Below, in pieces: positions 44,843 to 53,100 of a stretch of DNA of 64,000 bases (position 1 is the first letter of the stretch; every line of letters begins with the position of its first letter). The notes under the pieces are model-generated. The model made no database searches. It saw only the letters and a list, made by a program, of their open reading frames with translations, and had not been told where the DNA came from. The stretch covers positions 760,001 to 824,000 of the forward strand of contig NZ_AP028654.1 of the NCBI RefSeq assembly GCF_033097505.1, written 5' to 3'. The position numbers and the translations under genes were made by a program. Source of the stretch: Helicovermis profundi (GTDB taxonomy: Bacteria; Bacillota; Clostridia; Peptostreptococcales; Acidaminobacteraceae).

Positions 44843-46573
44843 ATGCTTATGAGACTTTCAACTTCTAAATCAAAAAATGCTACTTCACTTTACGTTATTA
44901 AAGATATTACTATTAAAAATAAACGAACAACTAAAATTGTAGAAAAACTTGGTACTGAAGCACAATTACGTGAAAAATTAAATGGACAAGATCCTTATGA
45001 ATGGGCAAAAAAATATATAAGTGAACTTAATAAAAAAGAAAAAGAAAATAAAGTTGAGATTATTGCTAAATTTTCTGAAACTAAACAAATACCAATGGAT
45101 TCTAAGGTTCATTTCAATGGTGGATATCTTTTTTTACAAGATATTTATTATGATTTAGGCCTTCATAAAATTTCAAAGCAAATTTCTGATAAATATAAAT
45201 TTTCTTTTGATTTAAACAGTATTCTTTCTAGACTCATTTATACTAGAATGCTTAATCCGTCTTCTAAGCTTTCTTCTTTTAAAGCCTCTAATGACTTTAT
45301 TGAACAGCCTAATTTTGAATTACAGCATATTTATAGAGCTTTAGAAATAATTTCTAAAGAATCTGATTTTATTGAATCAACTGTTTATAAAAATAGTTTA
45401 AAATTATCTAAAAGAAATACAAAAGTGCTTTATTACGATTGTACAAATTATTTCTTTGAAACTGAAAAAGCCGATGGGTTAAAACAATATGGACTTTCCA
45501 AAGAACATCGCCCTAATCCAATTGTACAAATGGGATTATTTATGGATGGGGATGGCATACCACTTGCATTTTCTATATTTGATGGAAATAAAAATGAACA
45601 GCCAAGTTTAAAACCACTAGAAAAGCGCATATTATCTGATTTTGATTTATCTAAATTTGTTGTATGTACAGATGCAGGATTAGCATCTAATACCAATAGA
45701 ATATTTAATAATAAAAACGATAGAGCTTTTATTGTTACACAATCATTAAAAAAGCTTAAAAAACATCTTAAAGATTGGGCTCTTGCCCCAAATGGATGGC
45801 ATTTATCAAATGAGACAAAAAATATTAATTTAGAAAATATAGATCATTCTTCAAACAATAAAGCTATTTATTACAAAGAACGTTGGATAAATGAAAATGA
45901 ATTACCACAAAAATTAATAGTAACATATTCACCAAAATATAGAGCTTATCAAGAGTACATTCGAAGCACTCAAATACAACGTGCAGAAAAACTTGTTAAA
46001 AAACCTTCTAGTATCAATAAAAAGAAACAGAATGATCCAAAGAGATTTATAGATTCTATTCACTGCACTAATGAAGGTGAAATCGCTGAAAAACAGGTAC
46101 TTACAATAAATAGAGACACTATTTCTGATGAAGAAAAATATGATGGATTCTACGGAGTATGTACAAATCTTGATGATAATGCTGAAACAATTATTAAAGT
46201 AAATAAAAGAAGATGGGAAATAGAAGAATCATTTAGAATTCTAAAAACTGAGTTTAAAGCAAGACCAGTATATTTAAGTAGAGATGATAGAATAAAAGCT
46301 CATTTTACAACATGTTTTCTTTCTTTACTGATATATAGGCTTTTAGAAAAGAAGCTTGATGAAAAATACACTACAAAAGAATTAATAGAAACGTTAAAAA
46401 ATCATAACTTTATGGAGTTAAAAGGCGAAGGATATATTCCGACATACACACGAACTGATATAACAGATGAATTACATGATAAATTTGGATTTAGAACGGA
46501 TACCCAAATAATTAGTAATGCTAAAATGAAAAAAATATTAAAACAGCTTAATTGTATAATGAAGTTGAACTAG
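44843..46573 (+). CDS. IS1634-family transposase, C-terminus altered by IS30 insertion
   Basis: 576 residues, DDE transposase of the IS4/IS1634 group. Asp199 (YYDCTNYFFE), Asp277 (VVCTDAGLAS) and Glu461/462 in RRWEIEESFRILKTEF are the likely catalytic triad. The final nine codons (from GCTTAATTG at 46546) come from the inserted IS30 element, giving ...KQLNCIMKLN in place of ...KQTKK in the intact copy at 62562. Because only the tail is lost, activity might persist. CAGGAGG precedes ATG 44843. Confidence 0.9.
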   Translation: MLMRLSTSKSKNATSLYVIKDITIKNKRTTKIVEKLGTEAQLREKLNGQDPYEWAKKYISELNKKEKENKVEIIAKFSETKQIPMDSKVHFNGGYLFLQDIYYDLGLHKISKQISDKYKFSFDLNSILSRLIYTRMLNPSSKLSSFKASNDFIEQPNFELQHIYRALEIISKESDFIESTVYKNSLKLSKRNTKVLYYDCTNYFFETEKADGLKQYGLSKEHRPNPIVQMGLFMDGDGIPLAFSIFDGNKNEQPSLKPLEKRILSDFDLSKFVVCTDAGLASNTNRIFNNKNDRAFIVTQSLKKLKKHLKDWALAPNGWHLSNETKNINLENIDHSSNNKAIYYKERWINENELPQKLIVTYSPKYRAYQEYIRSTQIQRAEKLVKKPSSINKKKQNDPKRFIDSIHCTNEGEIAEKQVLTINRDTISDEEKYDGFYGVCTNLDDNAETIIKVNKRRWEIEESFRILKTEFKARPVYLSRDDRIKAHFTTCFLSLLIYRLLEKKLDEKYTTKELIETLKNHNFMELKGEGYIPTYTRTDITDELHDKFGFRTDTQIISNAKMKKILKQLNCIMKLN

Positions 46574-47753
46574 TAAAAAAAAATCCATAATGGGTCAATC
46601 TGTATTATAATTGTATCGCTGAACACAATAATATATACAGGAGATGAACTCACTATGGATAATATTAATGATACATCAATTCAACGTAAAAATAAACACC
46701 TAAATGTTTTTGAACGTGGTCAAATTCAGTTGTTACACAATGAAGGTCTTACACCTTATGCCATAGGAAAAAAATTAGGAAGAGCTTCTAATACTATACG
46801 CAATGAACTAAGCCGTGGGACTGTTACACAGATAAAAGCCAATAAGGTTGTAAAGGTCTACTATCCGGATACCGGACAAGCTATTTATGAAAGAAACCGT
46901 GCTAATTGTGGAGCCAAATTTAAGTTCTTATCATGCTCCCATTTTATACGTTTTGTAGAGACAAGGTTCTATGAAAACACTCATTCTATTGATGCTATAT
47001 GTGGCGTAGCGAAGCTGCACAACTTGTTTGACGTTGATAAGATGGTTTGTACAAAAACGTTGTATAACTATATTAATTTAGGCTTATTAGGTATTGCTAA
47101 TATAGATTTGCCACTTAAAGTTAAGAGAAGTACAAAACGTAAGCGTATACGCAAACATAAGAAAATTCTAGGACGAAACATTTCTGAACGACCTGTGGAA
47201 ATTAATGATCGTAGTGAATTTGGTCATTGGGAAATTGATTCTGTTATAGGGAAGAAAACTAAAGGCGAACCTACTCTAATGACTATTACCGAGCGCAAAA
47301 CACGAAAAGAGTTAATTAGAAAAATTCCTGATCAAACTTCAGAATCAATTATGAACGCACTCAAAATACTAGCTGCAGATGCAGGAAATCTATTCTCAAC
47401 TGTTTTCAAAAGTATAACGGCAGATAATGGATCAGAATTTGCAGATCTATCAACTATGGAAGAAATGACAGGCACTAGAATCTACTTTGCTCATCCTTAT
47501 ACATCTTCTGAGAGGGGAACAAATGAACGTCATAACGGTCTAATAAGACGTTTTATACCAAAAGGTAAGTCTTTACTCAACTATTCTGTAGATGATATAG
47601 CTAAAATTCAAAATTGGTGTAACACTCTGCCTCGTAAGATATTAAAGTATCTTACACCAGATGAAGCATTCAATGATGAACTTTATAAAATACAATAATT
47701 TATATACAAATTTTTACATATTGATTTAGTTCAATTTACTATTGCAATTTAGG
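46546..47753 (+). mobile_element. IS30-family insertion sequence
   Basis: About 1,208 bp inside the IS1634 transposase 3' end. Flanked by the direct repeat AAATATTAAAACA (46533-46545 and 47754-47766), present once in the intact IS1634 copy at 62570-62590. Imperfect terminal inverted repeats: left GCTTAATTGTATAATGAAGT plus TGAACTAG; right complement CCTAAATTGCAATAGTAAAT plus TGAACTAA. Confidence 0.88.
46655..47698 (+). CDS. IS30-family transposase
   Basis: 347 residues. N-terminal HTH (HLNVFERGQIQLLHNEGLTP, IGKKLGRASNTIRNELSRG), then the DDE core: GHWEIDSVIGKK, SITADNGSEFAD and SERGTNERHNGLIRRFIPKG, the last with the IS30 Glu. Intact by length. GGAGATG ribosome site before ATG. Confidence 0.95.
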   Translation: MDNINDTSIQRKNKHLNVFERGQIQLLHNEGLTPYAIGKKLGRASNTIRNELSRGTVTQIKANKVVKVYYPDTGQAIYERNRANCGAKFKFLSCSHFIRFVETRFYENTHSIDAICGVAKLHNLFDVDKMVCTKTLYNYINLGLLGIANIDLPLKVKRSTKRKRIRKHKKILGRNISERPVEINDRSEFGHWEIDSVIGKKTKGEPTLMTITERKTRKELIRKIPDQTSESIMNALKILAADAGNLFSTVFKSITADNGSEFADLSTMEEMTGTRIYFAHPYTSSERGTNERHNGLIRRFIPKGKSLLNYSVDDIAKIQNWCNTLPRKILKYLTPDEAFNDELYKIQ

Positions 47754-47766
47754 AAATATTAAAACA

Positions 47767-47877
47767 AACGAAAAAGTAAAAAAAGGTACGCACTTTTTAC
47801 TACATTAAGAAACCGTGATAAACTGCTATTTGCAATAGATATCACGGTTTTTCTGCTCTACAACTGTCAAAGACGAG
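47767..47877 (+). mobile_element. 3' remnant of the IS1634-family element
   Basis: Corresponds to the complement of 62464-62574. Includes the hairpin AAACCGTGATA...TATCACGGTTTTT (47809-47851), a transposon-end terminator, and the right terminal repeat. Confidence 0.9.
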
Positions 47878-47989
47878 ATTATATCAAACGACTACTAACT
47901 AATCAATAGAATTGGATAAAAAAATAACAAAATAATTAAAATATTAAATATAATATTTTAATTATTTTATTTTGACTTATATATCATCA
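47878..47989. repeat. 112-bp direct repeat, right copy
   Basis: Identical to 44599-44710 with no indel (constant offset of 3,279 bases). Confidence 0.95.
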
Positions 47990-48023
47990 TATGTTATATT
48001 CTTAATGTATTAATTTAATAAAG

Positions 48024-48109
48024 ATTCACTAGGGGAGCTTTTTAGTTGAGATCAGTTATCTGAAACCCTTTGAACCTGAACCAGTTAACTCTGGCGTAGG
48101 AAAGTGCAT
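48024..48109 (+). promoter_or_regulatory. TPP riboswitch (THI element)
   Basis: ACTAGGGGAGC at the 5' side, TTGAGATCAGTTATCTGAAACCC, CTTTGAACCTGAACCAGTTA and CTGGCGTAGGAAAGTG match the TPP aptamer. P1 forms between ATTCACT (48024-48030) and AGTGCAT (48103-48109). Thiamine pyrophosphate binding would shut off thiT. Confidence 0.95.
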
Positions 48110-48151
48110 GATTATAGATCAAAAAAATGATATTTTAATATTGTTTTTTAA

Positions 48152-48184
48152 GGCCATATGCATTTGCATATGGTTTTTAATTTT
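48152..48184 (+). terminator. Expression-platform terminator of the TPP riboswitch
   Basis: CCATATGC (48154-48161) and GCATATGG (48166-48173) with TTTTTAATTTTT after it. Confidence 0.85.
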
Positions 48185-48253
48185 TATTTGATCTAATTAA
48201 CGTGTTACTTCCAAATTCATTGGTATATTATTACTATTTATGGAGGTAAGAAA

Positions 48254-48784
48254 ATGAAAAACAACACAAGGATGTTAGTAGAAGCTGGCATTATGATAGC
48301 ACTTGCATATGTGCTAAGTTTAGTAAAGGTATTTCAAATGCCAAATGGAGGATCTATTACTGCCGGTAGTATGATTCCAATTCTTATATTTGCTATTAGA
48401 TGGGGAACTTATCCTGGAGTCTTTACAGGGCTTGTTTATGGAATTATTCAATTTATTTTAGGGCCAAAATGGTCATTCCATCCTATATCAATTTTATTTG
48501 ATTATGTAATAGCTTTTGGAATGCTTGGTCTTGCAGGTATTTTTGGTGCTGGATTCAAGAAAGCACTTGCTGGAATTTCTTTAGCAGTATTATTAAGACT
48601 TATATGTCATGTTATTTCTGGAGTTATAGTTTGGGGTTCTTATGCACCAGAGGGTCAAAGTCCTCTTATGTATTCAATCATTTATAATGCTTCATATTTA
48701 GTTCCTGAGTTAATTTTATCACTTGTTATTTTTGCACTTCTTTATAGACCACTTGAGAAAGCAAAAATTCCTCAAAGAGTTTAG
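48254..48784 (+). CDS. thiT: Thiamine ECF transporter S component
   Basis: 176 residues, six TM helices. MLVEAGIMIALAYVLSLVKVFQMPNGGSIT, SMIPILIFAIRWG, YGIIQFILGPKWSFHPISILFDY and the conserved Trp/His/Asn residues of the thiamine pocket match ThiT. It partners with the shared EcfT/EcfA energizing module encoded elsewhere. TGGAGG ribosome site. Confidence 0.95.
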   Translation: MKNNTRMLVEAGIMIALAYVLSLVKVFQMPNGGSITAGSMIPILIFAIRWGTYPGVFTGLVYGIIQFILGPKWSFHPISILFDYVIAFGMLGLAGIFGAGFKKALAGISLAVLLRLICHVISGVIVWGSYAPEGQSPLMYSIIYNASYLVPELILSLVIFALLYRPLEKAKIPQRV

Positions 48785-48873
48785 TTAATCGGTACTATTA
48801 GACCATAATATAGATATAAAGTTAATGAAGTAGTAAGCAATATTTAACTTAACTACTAAACGAACAAAAAAAG

Positions 48874-48912
48874 AAAGTATATGAATTTAGTTTACTAATA
48901 TTCATATACTTT
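48874..48912. terminator. Bidirectional terminator between thiT and araC-type gene
   Basis: AAAGTATATGAAT and ATTCATATACTTT, with A-rich and T-rich flanks; it overlaps the last codons of the minus-strand regulator. Confidence 0.75.
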
Positions 48913-49609
48913 TTCTATATTCTTTAGGAGATATACCTATAATTTTTTTAAAAACTAAAGAAAAATAACCAGGATTACAAAAATCAAAAATAGCAGATAT
49001 ATCAGTTATTCTCATATTTGTAAATTCTAAAAACATTTTAGAAGATTCTATTTTTTGATGGTTTATATAATCAACAATATTTATTCCAACTTCATTTTTA
49101 AACAATTTAGATAAATATTCAGGTGATTTTGATGAGAGGAAGCTTAATTCTTCTAATTTTATTTGCCTTGTAATATTACTATTTATATATTTAATTAATT
49201 TAGAAATATCTCTTGAATATTTAGATATATTTTTATTATTTATTAGTTCTATAAACTCATCTATCATTGTATACTCGAATTTGAGTAAATCATAACGTAC
49301 GTTAAATGATTCAATTTTTCTTATAAATATATCACTAAAATTAAATGCTTCTTCAGGTTCTATACCTGCCTGTATAACCCCTCTAGTAAAAAGCGCACAG
49401 GAAATAATTATTGAATTTTTAGCAGAGCGCAGTGTATTTTTTGCAATGATAGCTCTTTCTATTGAATTAATCATATCAAGAGTATTTTTTGCTTCATTTA
49501 AAAGTCCAAGTTTGATTTCATTAACTAATTTTTTTTCTAGATTATAAGACGGATGAATATAGTCAAAATTTATATTTTTTAGTTTTTCGTCTAATAAATC
49601 TTTTCTCAT
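48902..49609 (-). CDS. AraC-family transcriptional regulator
   Basis: 235 residues. N-terminal helical region without a clear cupin, then two HTH motifs in the C-terminal ~100 residues (IKLEELSFLSSKSPEYLSKLFKNEVG; MRITDISAIFDFCNPGYFSLVFKKIIGISPKEYRK). Divergent from the first sugar transporter copy, so it is a likely regulator of that operon. AAGGAG precedes the ATG on the minus strand. Confidence 0.88.
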   Translation of the reverse strand: MRKDLLDEKLKNINFDYIHPSYNLEKKLVNEIKLGLLNEAKNTLDMINSIERAIIAKNTLRSAKNSIIISCALFTRGVIQAGIEPEEAFNFSDIFIRKIESFNVRYDLLKFEYTMIDEFIELINNKNISKYSRDISKLIKYINSNITRQIKLEELSFLSSKSPEYLSKLFKNEVGINIVDYINHQKIESSKMFLEFTNMRITDISAIFDFCNPGYFSLVFKKIIGISPKEYRKSI

Positions 49610-49801
49610 AACTTTACTCCTTTAATTTGATGTGCAGATGATTTTTTTAGTTTTACTTTACATTACTTATTAAAATTTTTTTATATTGCAGATTTATATA
49701 AATTATATCAGAATTTTATAAATCTTTAAATAATAAAAAATATATAATCCAAATATGTTTTGTATTTACTACTTATATATATATGTCAAACTGTAAGATA
49801 A

Positions 49802-49831
49802 TTGTTTGTAATTAGTATTTTTGGATATATA
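49802..49831 (+). promoter_or_regulatory. Candidate promoter of sugar transporter copy 1
   Basis: TTGTTT (49802-49807), 18-base spacer, TATATA (49826-49831), upstream of the duplicated segment. The stretch 49610-49855 otherwise holds no gene; an AraC-type site is likely but I cannot pick it out. Confidence 0.4.
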
Positions 49832-49886
49832 TTAAGGGAGTTAAAAATATAAAACTTAGTAGTCTTATTAATAAAAGGGGGATATT

Positions 49887-51182
49887 ATGAAGAAAATAGT
49901 TTCAATTGTAATGGTATTAGTAATGATATTTGCACTTGCAGGATGTTCATCTGCACCAGCACCAGCAGATAAGTCAGCTGATACAAAAACAGAAGACAAA
50001 GTAGCTCCAAAAGAAGAATCGGTAGTAATCTATCAGAATAAAGTTGAGATAGGTGAACAACTTTCAGCATTTGCAGCTAAATATGAGGCTCAAACAGGAG
50101 TAAAAGTTACAGTAAAAACTTCAGGTGGAGATACTCCATACGCTGAAAACTTAAAGGCAGAATTTCAATCAGATAGACAACCAGATATATTTGTAATAGA
50201 AGGAAAAGGTGGATATAACACTTGGAAATCAAAACTTACTCCATTTTCAGGAGATAAGTGGATGGATTTAACAGATCTAGCATTTAAAGCTGACGGAAAA
50301 ACATATGGATTTCCAGTAGCAGTAGAAGCATGGGGAATGGCCTATAATGCAGATTTACTTGCAAAAGCAGGAATTGATCCAAGTACATTAACATCACAAG
50401 ATGCATATAAAGCAGCATTTAAAAAATTAGATGGAATGAAAAAAGAACTTGGAATAAAGTCAGTAGTTGCAATGGCAGCAGGCCCAGATATGAGATGGGT
50501 AACAGGACTTCACAACTTTAATGGATATTTATCAGCAGGTCTACCTTATGGAGATACAAGTGTTCTTGATAAAATGCTAAAAGGCCAGCCAGATATGGAA
50601 AGACTTAAAGAATATGCAGACTGGGTAGAATTATTATTTAAGTATTCAGATAAAGCAGTATTATTAACAGGAAACTATGATGCACAAGTAGGACAATTTG
50701 CAACAGGAAAAGCAGTATTTGTACATCAAGGTAACTGGATAGATCCATGGTTAATGTCAAATGGAGTAAAGTTTCCAATGGGATTTGCACCACATGCATC
50801 AGTATACGGAGAGCATAATGCAATCTTTATAGGAGCACCATCATACTATGTAATAAATAATGAAAGTAAAAATATTCAAGCAGCAAAAGACTTCTTAAAC
50901 TATATGGCAACAAGTGAAGAAGGCGCAAACTATATGGTAAAAGAAGCAAAAATGGTACCAGCATTTAAAAATATAACATTAAAACCAGATGCACCACTTT
51001 CAGCAGACGTAATGAAATGGCTTGCAAAAGATAATGGAGCATATACATGGTTACAAAATGATATGCCAGATGGATTTGGAATGGGAACTATAGCACCAAT
51101 ATATGAAGCATTTGCAAAAGGGGATATAACAAAGCAAGAATTTATAGATCAACTAGCAGATAAGATAAGAGCACTAAAATAA
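49887..51182 (+). CDS. Sugar ABC transporter substrate-binding lipoprotein, copy 1
   Basis: 431 residues, family 1 extracellular binding protein. Lipobox FALAGC (Cys20), an Ala/Pro/Lys/Glu linker, then the bilobal fold (EIGEQLSAFAAKYEAQTGVKV, AENLKAEFQSDRQPDIFVIEGKGG, HQGNWIDPWLM, VNYMATSEEGANYM-type tail). Identical in protein sequence to the copy at 59258. Likely captures sucrose or another alpha-glucoside, judged from the enzymes between the copies. GGGGG ribosome site. Confidence 0.93.
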   Translation: MKKIVSIVMVLVMIFALAGCSSAPAPADKSADTKTEDKVAPKEESVVIYQNKVEIGEQLSAFAAKYEAQTGVKVTVKTSGGDTPYAENLKAEFQSDRQPDIFVIEGKGGYNTWKSKLTPFSGDKWMDLTDLAFKADGKTYGFPVAVEAWGMAYNADLLAKAGIDPSTLTSQDAYKAAFKKLDGMKKELGIKSVVAMAAGPDMRWVTGLHNFNGYLSAGLPYGDTSVLDKMLKGQPDMERLKEYADWVELLFKYSDKAVLLTGNYDAQVGQFATGKAVFVHQGNWIDPWLMSNGVKFPMGFAPHASVYGEHNAIFIGAPSYYVINNESKNIQAAKDFLNYMATSEEGANYMVKEAKMVPAFKNITLKPDAPLSADVMKWLAKDNGAYTWLQNDMPDGFGMGTIAPIYEAFAKGDITKQEFIDQLADKIRALK

Positions 51183-51201
51183 AAAATAGCTAAAAAGTAG
51201 A

Positions 51202-51236
51202 AAAGGGTGTGGGTGTTCGCTCACACTCCTTTTTTT
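51202..51236 (+). terminator. Attenuator hairpin between binding protein and permease genes, copy 1
   Basis: AAAAGG-GTGTG / CACAC-T-CCTTTT stem with a TGTTCG-type loop and seven T. It should lower permease transcription relative to the binding protein. The copy-2 equivalent is at 60573-60607. Confidence 0.8.
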
Positions 51237-51262
51237 AAACTTCTACTAAAGAGAGGTGTAAA

Positions 51263-52168
51263 ATGGGTAAAAAATTAAAGAGTAAAATGTTTTTTTGGCT
51301 ATTCTTAGCGCCAGCATTATTATCATTTATAATAGTGGTAGTAATACCGTTTTTTATGGGCATATATTATTCACTAACAGATTGGACAGCAATAGCAGGA
51401 ATAAAGCCAAACTGGGTGGGAATAAATAACTATAAAAATATGTTTAAAGATATAGCATTTCAGTATTCATTTATAAGAACGTTTGTGTTTACTCTTCTAA
51501 GCGTAATGACAATAAACTTTGTAGCATTAATGTTAGCTTTTTTAGTAACAAGAGAGATAAAATTTAAGAACTTTTATAGAGCAGGATTTTTCGTACCAAA
51601 TTTAATTGGAGGCTTGGTTTTAGGATATGTATGGCAGTTTATATTTAAAAGTGTAATCCCACAAATAGGAGATGTACTAGGAATAGACTTTTTAAGTAAT
51701 CTATTGTTACTAGCTGATCCAACACTAACATTATTTGGACTAATATTTGCATTTACATGGCAGTATGCAGGATATATTATGATGATATATATAGCAGCCT
51801 TATTAAATGTACCACAAGAGTTAATAGAAGCAAGTGAAGTAGATGGAGCGAACTTTTTTCAGAAATTTTGGAATATAACATTTCCAATGATAGCACAAGC
51901 ATTTACAATAACATCATTTTTAACATTAGTAAATTCATTCAAACAATTTGACATTATAATTGCATTAACAAATGGAGGACCATCAGATATATATAAAGAA
52001 CAAATAGTAAATTCAACAGAATTACTGGCGGTTCACATTTATAATGTAGCTTTTAAATATAATAATATGGCAGAAGGACAGGCAAGAGCAATAATATTTT
52101 TCTTAGTATTATCAGTCGTATCAATGGCACAGGTATACTATAACAAAAAAAGAGAGGTGGAAATGTAA
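51263..52168 (+). CDS. Sugar ABC permease (MalF/UgpA type), copy 1
   Basis: 301 residues, six TM helices, EAA loop EASEVDGANFFQKFWNITFP around 195-214. Ribosome site AGAGAGGTG. It overlaps the next permease by one base (TAATG). Differs from copy 2 at residues 55 (Asn here, Asp there) and 138 (Val here, Ala there). Confidence 0.95.
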   Translation: MGKKLKSKMFFWLFLAPALLSFIIVVVIPFFMGIYYSLTDWTAIAGIKPNWVGINNYKNMFKDIAFQYSFIRTFVFTLLSVMTINFVALMLAFLVTREIKFKNFYRAGFFVPNLIGGLVLGYVWQFIFKSVIPQIGDVLGIDFLSNLLLLADPTLTLFGLIFAFTWQYAGYIMMIYIAALLNVPQELIEASEVDGANFFQKFWNITFPMIAQAFTITSFLTLVNSFKQFDIIIALTNGGPSDIYKEQIVNSTELLAVHIYNVAFKYNNMAEGQARAIIFFLVLSVVSMAQVYYNKKREVEM

Positions 52169-53028
52169 TGACCTTAAGAAGGAAGTTAGTAACGTATTCA
52201 CTCACACTAGTAACATTAATACTATTTTTAATAACAATATTTCCATTTTTCATAATAGTAATAAATTCAGCAAAAGCATCACTAGAAATAATGACAAATC
52301 CAATAACTTTTCCAAAGCACTGGGGACAGTTACTAACAAATATAAAGATAATATGGAGTAAACCAACGATAAGATATTCGGCGAGTTTATTTACATCAGT
52401 AGTGATAACGTTTTTTTCACTATTAACAATATCAATATTTTCAGCAATGGCAGCATGGGTATTGGTAAGGACAAAATCAAAAGCATCAACATTTATATTT
52501 TTACTATTTTTAAGTGGACTAATAATACCATTTCAAGTAGTAATGTTTCCACTGGTATCACTTTTTAGAATAATAAATGAAACAACAGGAATACCGATGC
52601 TAAGGACATTTCATGGAATGATACTTGCTTACATTGGATTTGGAGCACCACTAGCAGTATTTATGTTTCATGGATTTATAAAATCAATACCGAAAGAATT
52701 AGAAGAAGCAGCAACCATAGATGGATGCAATAAGGCACAGGTATTTTTCTTAATAGTAATGCCAATATTAAAGCCAATATTTGTGACAATCATAATACTA
52801 AATGCAATATGGATCTGGAACGACTTTTTGCTTCCGTCATTAGTACTTGGAGTAGGACAAGATGTACAGACAATACCACTGGCAATAAGAGCATTTGCGG
52901 GATCATTTGTTAAAAAGTGGGACCTAATAATGACAGCAGTATTAATGGCGGCAGCACCAATAGTAGTAGGTTTTTTAATAGCACAAAAGCATATAATAAA
53001 AGGTATGGTTTCAGGGTCTATTAAGTAA
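52168..53028 (+). CDS. Sugar ABC permease (MalG/UgpE type), copy 1
   Basis: 286 residues, six TM helices, EAA loop EEAATIDGCNKAQVFFLIVM. Differs from copy 2 at residue 44 (Asn here, Ser there). Codons are strongly A-ended (ATA, TTA, ACA, GTA), unlike the T-ended bias of the phosphorylase gene next door. No ATPase gene follows, so a shared MsmK/MsiK-type ATPase elsewhere is presumed. Confidence 0.95.
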   Translation: MTLRRKLVTYSLTLVTLILFLITIFPFFIIVINSAKASLEIMTNPITFPKHWGQLLTNIKIIWSKPTIRYSASLFTSVVITFFSLLTISIFSAMAAWVLVRTKSKASTFIFLLFLSGLIIPFQVVMFPLVSLFRIINETTGIPMLRTFHGMILAYIGFGAPLAVFMFHGFIKSIPKELEEAATIDGCNKAQVFFLIVMPILKPIFVTIIILNAIWIWNDFLLPSLVLGVGQDVQTIPLAIRAFAGSFVKKWDLIMTAVLMAAAPIVVGFLIAQKHIIKGMVSGSIK

Positions 53029-53100
53029 TAAAAAAATAATAATTACTAGAAAAAAAGTGAAAATTTTAAAGAATAGAGTTTCGCTTAAAGAGGGAAGATT

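Larger units (their letters stand above)
44711..47877 (+). mobile_element. IS1634-family insertion sequence, interrupted by an IS30-family element
   Basis: Boundaries are set by the flanking 112-bp repeats. Ends carry the inverted repeat TTTGACAGTTG (left 44717-44727; right complement CAACTGTCAAA near 47861-47871). Without the IS30 insertion and its 13-bp duplication the element is about 1,946 bp. IS1634 of Mycoplasma is known for long, variable target duplications, in agreement with 112 bp here. A second, uninterrupted copy in inverted orientation starts at 62464. Confidence 0.88.
49856..53037 (+). repeat. 3.18-kb direct duplication, copy 1
   Basis: Same as 59227-62408 with an offset of 9,371 bases; contains the leader, binding protein and two permease genes. 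Homology begins at TTAGTAGTCTTATTAATAAA and ends in the A run after the last stop. I find three amino acid differences and a handful of silent ones. Confidence 0.95.

Noticed and set aside
44843-46573. Transposase truncated to inactivity
   Set aside because: Only the last five or so residues change; the DDE motifs are intact, so it is kept as a CDS rather than a pseudogene.
44599-47989. attL/attR of an integrated element from the 112-bp repeats
   Set aside because: The enclosed DNA is fully explained by IS1634 and IS30 with terminal inverted repeats abutting the direct repeats; no integrase.
49885-50070. Minus-strand ORFs within the binding-protein genes
   Set aside because: Leu-rich antisense shadows of the lipoprotein signal/linker region, duplicated with the gene.
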